64,000 nucleotides of DNA from Spiroplasma culicicola AES-1 (GTDB taxonomy: Bacteria; Bacillota_I; Bacilli_A; Mycoplasmatales; Mycoplasmataceae), in NCBI RefSeq assembly GCF_000565175.1, contig NZ_CP006681.1:186001-250000 (forward strand). The letters run 5' to 3'. The position numbers were made by a program, and so were the translations under genes. How positions within the stretch are numbered: position 1 is the first letter of the stretch; every line of letters starts with the position of its first letter. A model generated the notes under the pieces. It did not search any database. It saw only the letters and a list, made by a program, of their open reading frames with translations, and was not told the origin of the DNA. Positions 10,355-21,420 of this stretch are shown in pieces.

Positions 10355-11479
10355 ATGTTAAATGATATTTTAGAGGCTCGTGAGAAGAGAACATTATTTT
10401 TGAAAAGTAAACTTGAAAATCATGAATTTGTAATAACTTTTTCTTTAAATATTCCTGGAGATAATAAAAATGGAAGAAACAAGAAGAATTTTATTATTAA
10501 ATATTTTCATGAATATATAAGTCAATTAAATAAAAAATATAATGCAATTGATTATGAATTTTTAAGTGATGCAGCAGGTTATGCTTACTATTTAATGGTT
10601 GCTGATGGTGACCCTTATGAAATTAAAAAAATGTCTTTACAATTTGAAGAGTCTCTAGGAGAAATAGGATACTTAATTGATATAGATATATACGAAAGCA
10701 ATTTCAAAAAAATTTCACGACAAGATTTAGCGGAATTTCCACGAAAATGCTTTTTGTGTGAAAAACCAGCAAAGGTATGTGCGTTTAAACAAACTCATAC
10801 ATATGAACAATTGAATAATTTTATTGATAAAAAATTATTAGAAAAAACAATGTTTGTACTTTCTAATAAATATATTTATGAAGATATTGTTAATAAAGTT
10901 ACTAAAGGAAAAATTAAAGCTGGAGATAGATTAAAAGAAAATAATTTAGCACAAGAATATGGAGTATCTAGAACTAAGATCAGAGAAGTTTTAAAAGAAC
11001 TTGAAGATGTTGGTTTAGTTGTCCAAAAGAAAGATGTAGGAGCTGAAATTAAAACTTTTAGTCAAATGGAAATTATAGAAATTACAGATATTAGTATCAG
11101 TATTTATAAAATATTATTTGAAGATGTATTTTTGAATTTAACAGATTATGATTATCATATTATTAAAGGTATATCTGATAATTTAATTAAAATTGATATT
11201 TTAAATTACGATTTAATTTTAAGATGAGCAAAAAAATTTAAGAATCTATTATTTTCATTATCAAATAAACAGTTTACAAAAAAGCAATATGTTAAAATGG
11301 AATGTATCTTGAGTCCAATTTATTACAAAGTATATGTTCAAATCTCAAAAGGTAAAACTAATTTAAAAGAAGAGCAATTAGACATATGTAATGCCTTAAT
11401 GCAAAAAGATTATCATAAATATATTGAAAAAGTTAATGAGTATTGTAATAAACTAAAGAAAATATTTTTGGAGATGTAA
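10355..11479 (+). CDS. CitX-like holo-citrate-lyase synthase fused to a GntR/FCD regulator
   Basis: 374 aa in a single frame (one UGA-Trp at 11225). Residues 1-160 are CitX-like: ILEAREKRT and ITFSLNIPGD near the start, then FPRKCFLCEKPAKVCAF with Cys132, Cys135 and Cys142 in the position of the CitX C-terminal cysteine cluster. CitX attaches the prosthetic group to CitD. Residues about 170-232 are a winged helix of GntR type (GDRLKENNLAQEYGVSRTK, then an IREVLKELE helix). The remaining 140 residues are helical and fit a diverged FCD ligand domain. The protein is probably both enzyme and operon regulator, acting at 5563-5599 (inference). It lies 4 bases after citF, with AAAGGA upstream. Confidence 0.8.
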
Positions 11480-11481
11480 TT

Positions 11482-12516
11482 GTGAATGAAATAAGTTTTG
11501 ATTTTATAAATTTAAAAAATGAAAAAACTAAATTAGAAGTTGAAGATTTCTTAAATCATTTTGATCTTAAATATACAAAAGTAGATTGTACTATTGTTGC
11601 AAGAGTTAAAAATAAAATTATTGGTGTTTGTAGCAAATTAAATAATTTAATTAAAAATGTTGCAGTAGCAGATGAATATAAAGGAATGAATTTATTAAAT
11701 TCTTTATTAACATTAATAATTAAAAAAATTAATGAACAAAATTTTAAAAATGTTTTTGTAATTACAAAATTTATAAATAAAAAAATATTTTTAGAGATGA
11801 ATTTTAAATTAATTTATGAAAATGAAAATATTTCTTTTTTAACAACAGATGATAGTGAATTTAAAAAATATAAATTGTACATTGAAAGTTTTAACTTAAA
11901 AGGAACAATTGGTGTAATAATTATGAATGCAAATCCTATGACAAAAGGCCATTTAAGCTTAATTGAAACTGCAAGTTTACAAAATGATCATGTAATTATT
12001 ATTCCAGTTAAAGAAGAAGGATCTTTATTTACATATAAAGAAAGAGTTAATATCATTCAAAAAAATATTGTACAGTTTAATAATGTTATTTTAATTGAAG
12101 GAACAGAATTTTTAGTTTCAAAAAACTTCTTTCCAAGTTATTTTATAAAATCAGATGAACAAACAATTATTGAACAATGTAAACTTGATGTAAATATATT
12201 TTGTAGTTTATTTTCAAAATTTCTAAATCAAGTTACAAGATATGTAGGAGAAGAACCATATTCACAAACAACAAAAAATTATAATGAAGTTATAAAAGAA
12301 ATTTTAAATCAAAAGGATATTGGAATTAAAATAATTAAACGAAGTGAATTTAATGGTCAAGCTATTAGTGCATCGAAGGTAAGAGAATTAATTTATAAAC
12401 AAGATTTTGAATCTCTAAAAAATTATGTAACTAAATTAACATATGAATTTATTACAAGTAAAGAAATTATAATTCGTGCAAAAGAAAATCCGGACATGGT
12501 TTTTAAAAAACATTAA
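11482..12516 (+). CDS. citC: [Citrate lyase] acetate:SH ligase
   Basis: 344-aa CitC, which acetylates the thiol of the CitD prosthetic group using ATP and acetate, activating the lyase. An N-terminal GNAT-like part (residues 1-130, VADEYKGMNLLNSLL) is followed by the nucleotidyltransferase domain with NANPMTKGH around residues 149-157, the HxGH-like site with the first His replaced, as is usual in CitC. The best start is GTG at 11482, two bases after citXR, with TTGGAG upstream. It ends head-on with citG, overlapping 4 bases with no terminator between. Confidence 0.92.
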   Translation: MNEISFDFINLKNEKTKLEVEDFLNHFDLKYTKVDCTIVARVKNKIIGVCSKLNNLIKNVAVADEYKGMNLLNSLLTLIIKKINEQNFKNVFVITKFINKKIFLEMNFKLIYENENISFLTTDDSEFKKYKLYIESFNLKGTIGVIIMNANPMTKGHLSLIETASLQNDHVIIIPVKEEGSLFTYKERVNIIQKNIVQFNNVILIEGTEFLVSKNFFPSYFIKSDEQTIIEQCKLDVNIFCSLFSKFLNQVTRYVGEEPYSQTTKNYNEVIKEILNQKDIGIKIIKRSEFNGQAISASKVRELIYKQDFESLKNYVTKLTYEFITSKEIIIRAKENPDMVFKKH

Positions 12517-13292
12517 TAATTAATATTTTTTAAAAATAAGACAAGGACAAGTAAATCAGCTGCACCTCCAGGAGAAATATTTTGCAAAATATAATTTTGA
12601 TTAATTTTAAGTATTTCTTTTTTTGATAATTTCTTTTCTAAAATATTATTTAATAAATAATTAAAATCTTCTTTAACCAAAAGATATTTTTCATAACCTA
12701 TCTTTTGAATTAAAGTTGTATCATCAATTTTTTTTGAAATGTATAAAAGTAAAGCCAGTAACTTATAATTATTATTTAAATTTTTAAAAAAAGAATATGA
12801 TTCAAAAACAACTTGATAACCATCAATTGCATTATCAATTGCATGTTTTAAATTATATCTTTTAGTTAATTTATATGAATTTGAATTTAATTGTAACTTT
12901 TTCAGTGGTTGACAAAAATCTATTATTGTTGTTTTTAAATCTACTTGATTAATTTTGTGAATTAAAAAACAATAATAAAATATTCCTATACAAAAAATTA
13001 AACCTTTATGAGTATTGACATTATTTGTTTTAATAAACATTTGATTTTCAAAATTATAACCAATTGTTTTTAAATCATTAAAGCTATTAATTTTGTCAAT
13101 TGAAGATTCTATTTCAATTAAATATGGTTTAAAAATTGTAAAACTCTTTTTAAAGGTTTTATAATTCATATCATTATGAGAACCTGAATTAACTTTTGAA
13201 ACTAAACCTAATGAAGGAAAAAAAGAATATTCTTTCTTAATTGCCTTTAAAAGTTGAGAACGATATTTTTTGAACATAATAAACCCATCCAT
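12513..13292 (-). CDS. citG: Triphosphoribosyl-dephospho-CoA synthase
   Basis: 259 aa. CitG makes the citrate lyase prosthetic-group precursor from dephospho-CoA and ATP. The family blocks are GLVSKVNSGSHNDMNY, NVNTHKGLIF and SPGGAADLL, the last at the C-terminus. It is slightly shorter than usual (about 280-300). Two starts are possible: ATG at 13292, or ATG at 13277 which has GGATGGG upstream and may be the real one. It is transcribed against the rest of the citrate operon and divergently from the aldolase gene, 41 bases away, so it may be controlled separately. Confidence 0.9.
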   Translation of the reverse strand: MDGFIMFKKYRSQLLKAIKKEYSFFPSLGLVSKVNSGSHNDMNYKTFKKSFTIFKPYLIEIESSIDKINSFNDLKTIGYNFENQMFIKTNNVNTHKGLIFCIGIFYYCFLIHKINQVDLKTTIIDFCQPLKKLQLNSNSYKLTKRYNLKHAIDNAIDGYQVVFESYSFFKNLNNNYKLLALLLYISKKIDDTTLIQKIGYEKYLLVKEDFNYLLNNILEKKLSKKEILKINQNYILQNISPGGAADLLVLVLFLKNINY

Positions 13293-13333
13293 TAATCATA
13301 TTAATAATTATATTATATAAGGAGAGAACATTT

Positions 13334-13969
13334 ATGAATAATATAGAAAAACACATTCAAACATTAGAACAACACAAATTATCAACAATTGTTAGAACAA
13401 ATGATTTTGATCATGCTTATAAAATTATAAAAGCAAGTCATGATGCTGGAATTAAATTTATTGAAATTACTTTAACAACACCAAACGCTTTAGAATTAAT
13501 AAAAAAATGTAGAGAAGATTTTCCTGATTTATTAATTGGAGCTGGAACAGTATTAACTATTGAAGATGCAAAGAAAAGTTTAGAGTATGGTGCACAATAT
13601 TTTGTATCACCAATTGCTGCAGTTGAATTAGTTAAATTTTCAAATGAACAAAATATTTTATGCATTGCAGGTGCAATTACACCAACAGAAATGTATAGTT
13701 TGTGATCTGCAGGTGCTCAAATTATTAAATTTTTCCCTGCCAATTCAATGCCAAAAGATTATATTAAATTAGTTCATAATCCTCATCCAGAGTTTAAGTT
13801 TATTGCAACCGGGGGAATTGATAGTACAAATATCTTAGATTATCTTGAAGCTGGTTGTGTTGCAGCTGGAGTAACTGCTGACCTTGGTGGAGCAGATATT
13901 TCTAAAAGCTATGAAGAAATACTTGAAATTGCAAAAAAATATATAAAAATTGTTGCTAATGCAAAATAA
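13334..13969 (+). CDS. eda: KDPG/KHG aldolase family protein, possible oxaloacetate decarboxylase
   Basis: 211-aa class I aldolase of the Eda family. The Schiff-base lysine is Lys132 in IIKFFPAN and the general base is Glu44 in FIEITLTT, both matching the E. coli enzyme (Lys133, Glu45); GAGTVL and ATGGI are also present. The start follows AAGGAGAG. Eda-type enzymes cleave 2-keto-3-deoxy-6-phosphogluconate and can also decarboxylate oxaloacetate. No Entner-Doudoroff dehydratase is in the window, and the gene adjoins citG, so removing the oxaloacetate made by citrate lyase is an attractive role (inference). The downstream ABC gene overlaps its end by 11 bases. Confidence 0.85.
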
Positions 13970-15158
13970 ATTATTATTACAATTAAAAGATGTTGAACAT
14001 GTAAACAAACATGGACTGCAATTACAAAAAATAAATTTAAAAATTCATGAACGAGATGTTATTTCATTGGTAGGTTCTAATAATCAAGGAAAAGATATTT
14101 TAGCAAAAATAATTATTCATGATTTATTTCCAACTGCTGGTTTTGTTAAATATGGATTTGATGACAAAGAAATATATAAATATCTTGGTTATCAATTTAG
14201 ACATAATACATGACCAAATGGTTTTAAAACAAAAGATGTTCTTGATTTGTATAAGATTATGAATAATATTACAGATGATGAATGGTTAAATCAGTTAATT
14301 GAATTACTTCAAATTAATACATTTATGAATAGAGAATTATCTAGTTGTAGTTATGTTAAGTTAGAGTCATTTTCTTTATTTTTAGCTTTAATAAAAAAAC
14401 CAAAAATTTTATTAATTGATACTTTATCATCTGCACATGACATTGTTGAAAAAACAAATATAATTAATTTTTTAAGAAATTATTCTATTGAAAACAATGC
14501 TTCAATTATATTTATTAATTCTGATGAACAACTTGTAAGTGAGATATGTAATCGTATTATTACAATTGATCATAGTACAATTATTGATGATTTTAAAATT
14601 AAGCCTGATTTTAATTTTCACGAATATCATTTTAAAATTTATAGGCAATTAAATGATCCAAAATATTTAAATAAGAGAGAAGATATTAATAATGATATCT
14701 TGAATGAGTTTAATAATTTTGAGGATTCTTTTAAAGAATCAGAGTTACATTTTCTTAATTTATTAATTAAGAATAAAAATACTGAAATACAAATCAATTT
14801 TAAAAATTTAATATTTCACAAAGAACAATTAAAATTACTTATTAAAAATCTGATAACTAGTCAAATTAATAATAAGGAAATAAAAAGAATTAAAGAAGAA
14901 GTCAAAAGAATTAATCATTATGACAAAAATGTTTGAAAATTAGTTAAACATAATTCAAACTTATTATTACCATATAATGAATTACATGTTAATTATTTAG
15001 AATTTTTAAGAAACACTTTTAAGAAACATTTAAAAAGAAATACATTGATCATCAATGGCAATAAAATAAAAATTCTAAATAAAGATAAAAGCAAAGAATT
15101 TAAACAAATGAAAAAAAGAATCATAAAAGAAGAACTATTAAAATTTAAAAACTATTAG
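13959..15158 (+). CDS. Degenerate ABC-type ATPase
   Basis: A 399-aa protein with ABC ATPase layout but decayed active-site motifs. The Walker A equivalent is GSNNQGKD (Asp in place of Ser/Thr). The signature is LSSCSYVK in place of LSGGQ. Walker B is ILLIDTLSS, with Thr where the catalytic Glu should be. The Q-loop region (YQFRHNTWPNG) and a C-terminal helical extension of about 170 residues remain. It overlaps eda by 11 bases and is followed by two membrane proteins, so it most likely serves as a non-hydrolysing or weak subunit of that transporter. An in-frame TTG at 13950 is the only other start. Confidence 0.75.
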
Positions 15159-15166
15159 GTTAAAAG

Positions 15167-16087
15167 ATGAAATTTTTTAACCAATTAATTTATATGCAAT
15201 GAAAAAAATATTGAAAACAAACTTTCAATATTTTTTCAGGAACATTATTATCAATTATAATAGTTTTTCTATGGATGGTTGTTAGAATTCAAACACTATC
15301 CCTTTATGATCCATATATATTTGCTTCCTCAATTGCTGTAATTTCAATTAGAAATGGAACTCAAACTTTTGTAACAATGGTTGATGAAATTGATAGATTT
15401 ATTAATATTAAAACTTCATATTTAACTTTAAAAAATAGATTTATATCATTATTTAGTATTATTATATTTAATCAGATAATAAATTTAATAAATATATTAA
15501 TATTGCTAATTATTTTTTTACCTTTTAAAGAAATTAGATCTTCTTTTAATAATATTAACTGGTCAATGACTATTGGGGGATATGTTTTACTAATTATGAC
15601 AGCAAACGTAATTTCTTATTTATTAATAATGATTATTAAAAAGAATGAATTTGTAAGAATAATAATTGAAATAAATTACTTCTTGGGAGTATATTTGGTA
15701 GGGTTAGTTGTTCCATATGAATTGGTTTATAATCATAAAACATTAGTTGTCATGAGTTATTTTGTATGATATCGTTATGCTACAAATATCTTTTGTTCAG
15801 GTTATATTAATGCAACAAATTTTGATTTTGAAGGTAATAATATTCATGTAGATTTTGGATATAATAATGACAACAAAATTGCTTGAGTAGTTGCTGCATT
15901 AATTTTAGTTTTGATCATTATTATGATTGTTATTATTAAAATAATTAAACATAATAAAATAAAAAGTGTAAATAAAAGAAACTATAAATATATGAAAAAA
16001 CAATTGTTTGATTTTTACAATTCTTTTAATACAAAAAAGGAACTAGAAGCGTTCTTAAAAAAACAGGCTGGTGATAAAAATGAATAA
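15167..16087 (+). CDS. ABC transporter membrane protein
   Basis: 306 aa with about six predicted membrane helices between residues 25 and 270 and a basic C-terminal tail. It starts 8 bases after the degenerate ATPase, and its end overlaps the next permease by 8 bases. It has no recognisable family signature, only the ABC-2-like arrangement. With 16080-16991 it probably forms a heterodimeric channel. Confidence 0.7.
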
Positions 16088-16991
16088 AAGAAGTTTTAAG
16101 AAGTTACTTTTACTTGAATTAAAAATGTTTCTTTATAATCCTTTGTATGTTTTCATGTCTTTAATTTTGTCGCCCTTACTAGCAATTATTTGATTTATTT
16201 TAAAGGATGCAGATCCATTTGTGGTGCCTTCTACAATTGCAGGCCTTATTACAACAAATGCAACTCTAGTTTTTTTCAATTCACTTGTAAATAAAAAGAA
16301 ATATCAATTTGAACGTAGATTAATTAATAAAGTTTCATTAAATTATATTTATTTTTTTGCTTCATTAACATTTAATTTATTTTTAAATATTGTAGGAATT
16401 ATTATTATTTTTGTAATTGCATGTTGCAATACTAATCAAATTCTCCATATTATAAATATTAATTGAATAATATTTATTTATAGTTTATTAATATTTTGAT
16501 TAACAACTATTTTAATTACATATATTGTTTATTGTTTAATTGAAAGTGAACAATTAGCTATGGCTATAATCACAATGTTTTATGTAGTTACTTATAATTT
16601 AATGGGGTGTACTTTTCCATTTTATGCAATTGTTGATATAAATTGAATTAATGCTATTTTATATATATTTTTAAACAGATATTCTTTAAATCTTATTCAA
16701 GTAGGTTATGTAAATGCTCTAGATTTAAATTATATTGACCAACTAAATAAGGGTAAATATAATTTAAATTGACAAATTGGCTCATCATTATGAATAATGA
16801 TAGCAATTACAGCCATTATAGTTTCATGTTTATTAATAATAGTTATTATTCATAAAGCAATTAAACGTTCGTATATAAGAAATATTAATAAAATTACATA
16901 TATCAAAAGTCTAAAAAAGGCAAAAAATATTGAAGAATTAACAGAAATTAGACAAAATTCTAAAAATTTTATTTATAAAGAGCAAAAATAA
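16080..16991 (+). CDS. ABC transporter membrane protein, second subunit
   Basis: 303-aa membrane protein, about six to seven helices, with a Lys-rich C-terminal tail like that of its neighbour. The ATG at 16080 lies within the end of the upstream gene, so translation is coupled. It is the last gene of the four that begin with eda. A lipoprotein gene follows after 88 bases. Confidence 0.7.
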
Positions 16992-17079
16992 GTAATATTT
17001 TTATATTGTTTTTTTGCTTTTGAGTACTAAAATAAATTCAATTAGAAAACATAATTTGTTACAATGAAAGGAAAAAACT

Positions 17080-17427
17080 ATGAAAAAGATATTAACAATA
17101 ATTGGTGGTTTTTCATTAATTGCAATTCCAACTGCTTTTACAATAAGTTGTTTTTCCGGCGATATGGGTTTTAAGTCAACTATGAGCGATCATTTGTCAG
17201 AAATTTTTATGGAAGGTACACCTGAGACTATAACAAAAGATGAAATATTGACCGAAATCTATAAAAAATATGCTCTTAATACAGATGAAACTAGAAAAGG
17301 AATAATTTTAGGAGAAATTATAAAGGTTGATAATACTACAGCAAAAGTAGATATAACAATTACTATTGAAAGTCCTATCTTTTATGCAGAACAATTTACT
17401 ATGACAATTAAGTTTTTAGATGAATAA
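17080..17427 (+). CDS. Small lipoprotein
   Basis: 115 aa. A classical lipoprotein signal peptide: MKK, a hydrophobic stretch and a TISC lipobox with Cys24 as the lipidated residue. The mature part is about 90 residues, acidic, with no known domain. The RBS is GAAAGGAA. It lies downstream of an exporter gene set and has its own terminator. The surface role is unknown. Confidence 0.8.
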   Translation: MKKILTIIGGFSLIAIPTAFTISCFSGDMGFKSTMSDHLSEIFMEGTPETITKDEILTEIYKKYALNTDETRKGIILGEIIKVDNTTAKVDITITIESPIFYAEQFTMTIKFLDE

Positions 17428-17436
17428 TATTTTTAA

Positions 17437-17468
17437 AATACAGATCCTTTAAAGATCTGTATTTTTTA
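17437..17468 (+). terminator. Rho-independent terminator
   Basis: AATACAGATC pairs with GATCTGTATT around a seven-base loop, followed by TTTTT. It separates the lipoprotein gene from the helicase operon. Confidence 0.85.
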
Positions 17469-17562
17469 TCTAAAAACAAATAATAATCAAGAAACATAAT
17501 AAATGGACTATATTTTTATCAATGTTATAATAAAATGGACTTAAGCATAGGGGGATATAATA

Positions 17563-20500
17563 ATGGGTAAAATCATAGAAAATGATGGAACAAAAGAATT
17601 ATTCTTTGATTTTTCTTATATTCAAAATGTTATGTTTAAAGATAATTTAAATCAACTTGATTTAATTATTGAGAAATTAGGCATTGAAGGTATTAATTCC
17701 TATCAAGAATTTCAAAATTTTTTAAGAAATTCAAGAATCAAACAAGCGTTTATTTGTTTAGTAGATGATAAAACAAGAAACATTGGAAAAAAAGATAATA
17801 ATTCAATATATGATGCAATTATTAGACTTGAATTAAATTCAACTAGTCAATTTAAACTTCCAAAAGAGACATATTTGGGCTTTTTTGTAAATATTAATCC
17901 AAGAACTCCTTATTTAACAATTACTTCTATTTTTGAAACTCGCTTAAAACCAATTGTTCAAGAATTTGAAAGTACAATTAAAGAATCTGGAATTCAAATA
18001 ATTAAGTATCAAGGTCAAATTCAACCAGATGAAATTTTAAGAAGAAATGTTTTAAATTCATCAAATATTGGCGATATTGGTAAATTGGTATCAACCTTTG
18101 AAGAAGAAAAAAATAAATGACTAAGCTATTTGGATTTTTCAACTGAACTTTTAAATATTCAAAGAAAAAACTCGCTTCCATATTTAGGATGTGAAATTGT
18201 AGAAGCAATTAAAGTAGATAAAAAAGTTCTAGATAAAAGTCTATTGGAAAAATCATATGAAAATTTTAAAACAAAAACATATGTTTATTTTCCAATTAAT
18301 TTAGAAGCCCAATTAAAAAGTAAAAACATTGATTATGATTTAGTAAATGTAGTTGGTTTAGATATTTTAGTTGATGATATTCAAAAACTTGAAAGAATCA
18401 AAAAAATTAGTGAACTAGCATTAGTCCCTTTTAGAATGAATAAAGCTTTACCCCCAATTTATAGTCTTCAAAAAGATATTGAAGAAATTTTTAATTTTGA
18501 ATTTGAAAAAGTTCAAGATACAAGTTCAATTGTTAATTTAAATTTAATGTTAGGTGTTCAAAACAATTCAACTAGTTTACTAAATTATTGACAAGAAAAA
18601 AGAGAAATTATTTTTGGTGGACAAAAAGATTTTGAAAGTATTCAAAAAGATTTTTCAAAAGAATTAAATGAATGAAGTATAGTTCGTCTAAATTATGAGA
18701 TTGAACAAACAATTGAACTAGACTTATTTAAAGTTAAAAACAATATTGATTATTTATCTTCAGGTTATCTTGCTTTTGTTGGAATTGGAGAAGATGTTTT
18801 AATTGATAGAAGTCGTCAAGTTTTAAAAAGAATTGCAGAGGGAAATACTAAAAATCCATATCTTGTAAATTATTTATTTAATACTAAACTAGTGCAGTTA
18901 AGTGAAACAACAAACGAAAATCAAATTAGTGATGAAGATTTTAATTTCTCACTTAATTTAGAACAAAAAGAAGCAGTTAAAAAAGCATTGAATTCTAAAG
19001 ATATGTTTATTTTACAAGGACCTCCTGGAACAGGAAAAACTCAAGTTATTTGTGAAATTATTTATCAGCTTGCAAAATTAAATCGCAAAGTTTTAATTTC
19101 AAGTCAAAACCATGAAGCAATTAAAAATGTAGTTGATCGTTTACCTTTTGAACCAAATATTAATCGAATTAGATTAACAAATCAATTAAATACAAAATCA
19201 AGAAGTGCAAATAATTTTTCACCTGAAAGAACAACATATAATTATTACAAATCAATTGCAAAATCAATGTTTGATGATATGGCAGTTGGTGAACAAACTA
19301 TTAATGAATTTAAAATTATTGAATCAAAGTTAGAAGGTTTAATTAATAGCAGTAAAGGTTTTCATCAAAGCAATACTCAAATGAGAGATGTGCAAACTCA
19401 AATTGATGATTTAAATAATAAAATAAGTGAATTAAAAAATAATGAAATAAATACAATTCAAATTAAAAATGATTTAAAAGATGAATTACTTTATATTGAT
19501 AATTTAATTGAAGTTTTAAATACATTTGATTTTAATGTTTCAATTAATATTTCAAAAAGAATTAAAGCAGCTTATGAAACAGAAATCAAATTTGATTTTG
19601 ATCAGTTTATTTTAAATAACATTGATCAAAATATTGATGAAGACAATATTTTTGAAAAACTAAAAAAAGCTTGTCAATTAATAATTTTAAATGATGAAAT
19701 TTTTATTGATATTCAAAAATCAAAAAAACAAGCACTTGAATTTAGAAGACAAGCTGAATTTGAATTAGCAGATAGTGAAGAACAAAAAGCAATTGGTTTT
19801 GAAAAAATTTTATATCGTAATCCTGTTGTAGTTAATTTAATTGAAATTTTAAATCGTTTTAAAAAAGTATTAGAAAATTTAAAAGTTGATATTGATTATG
19901 AATTAAATAAATTAAAAACTAATGAAAATGATGAATTACAAATTAGTGCACTGGAAATTCAAAAAAATGAATTACAAGTTACAAGACAAAAACTTGCAGC
20001 AATGGCTGGAGATAGTAATAAAGAGTTAAGAGAATTAATTAAATTTGTTAATAATAAATTTAAAATGAATTTGGGAATTACTGATGTTGATCTTGAACAA
20101 CAAGTAAAAATTGAACTCGATAAATATAAAAGCAAATTAGAAATAAGTAAGCAAAAAAATACTGAGTTTAAAAGTTTTTATGAAAATGTTTCATCATATT
20201 TAAAAACAAGTTATGGAATTACAAATAATTGAGAACAAGAAATTGCAACAAAAGATTTCTCAAATCAAATGATTCAAGAAACTAAAAAATATACAAATTC
20301 AATCATTAATAATTTAGTAAATGTTTATGCAATGACTTTAACCTCAACAAATTTATTTAGATTTAATAAAGATGAATATGCCAAAAAAATGGGACTTGAA
20401 GAAATTAATTTACGTTCAATGGATGTTGATGTTGTAATTATTGATGAAGCTTCAAAAGCAACATTATTAGAAATTTTAATGCCGTTAGTTTATGGGAAAA

Positions 20501-21408
20501 CATTAATTTTGGTTGGAGATTATCGTCAGTTACCTCCAATCTTAAAATTACAACCAAGTGATGTTGAATTAGTAAATGAAATGACAGGACAAGACTATAA
20601 CTTCCAAGAATTATATGAGCTATTAGACAAGTCTGCATTTAAAAATTTAATATCTGCTAAAAATAAATCAATCACTACAATGTTAAAAACTCAATATCGA
20701 AGTCACAGACAAATCATGGATGTTGTCAATAAATTCTATGATAATGAATTGCGCGTTGAACCTCAAGTTAGTGATCAAAAAGAACACGGAATTATTGTTA
20801 AATCAAATGATGGCAATGAAATAATTAATGCTAAAAGTTCAGTTTATTGAATTGATTCAACATTTAATCTTAATGGTGATATTCATTTTGAACAAAGTGA
20901 AGAGTATTCAACAAGTTTATTTAATGATTTAGAAATTAATTTAACCATAGAGACATTAAGAAAATTGGATCAATCAATTGGTGAACAGGAATTTAAAGTA
21001 AAACCAAGTGTTGCAGTTATAAGTTTTTATGGATTACATGTTGCAAAGCTGCAAAGAGAAATTAAAAAAATAAAATTACATAATATGGATTTAATTGTCA
21101 ATACAGTTGATGACTTTCAAGGTAAAGAAGCAGATTATGTAATTGTTAACTTAGTTAGAAATCCAGAAAGGCTTTCTTCAACTGGGGGAAGAGAATTTTT
21201 GAAAAAATATGAACGTATTAATGTTGCATTCAGTCGTGCAAGAGAATTATTAGTTATAATTGGAGCACAGCGTGCTGTTCAAGATATAACTGTACAAATT
21301 CCAACAGTTAATGATCCAAGTATTTCAAATACTTATGAAGTTTATGCAGACATCATTGCCAAAATTAATTTTGATGGTGGGCTATTAACTGTAAAAGATA
21401 TTTTATAG
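17563..21408 (+). CDS. Large superfamily 1 (DNA2/UPF1-like) helicase
   Basis: 1281 aa in one frame with several UGA-Trp codons. About 440 N-terminal residues have no recognised domain. The helicase motifs follow in order: Walker A LQGPPGTGKTQ near 485, DEAS box VVIIDEASKA near 957, motif III GDYRQLPPIL, motif IV TQYRSHRQ, motif V VDDFQGKEADYV, motif VI INVAFSRAR near 1218. Between motifs I and II lies a charged coiled-coil-rich insert of roughly 400 residues. It has AGGGGGAT as RBS and is the first gene of a five-gene operon. ATP-driven unwinding or translocation on RNA or DNA is expected; the substrate is not known. It is far larger than PcrA/UvrD and lacks RecB-type nuclease motifs. Confidence 0.9.
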
Positions 21409-21420
21409 GAGGTGTTAAAT

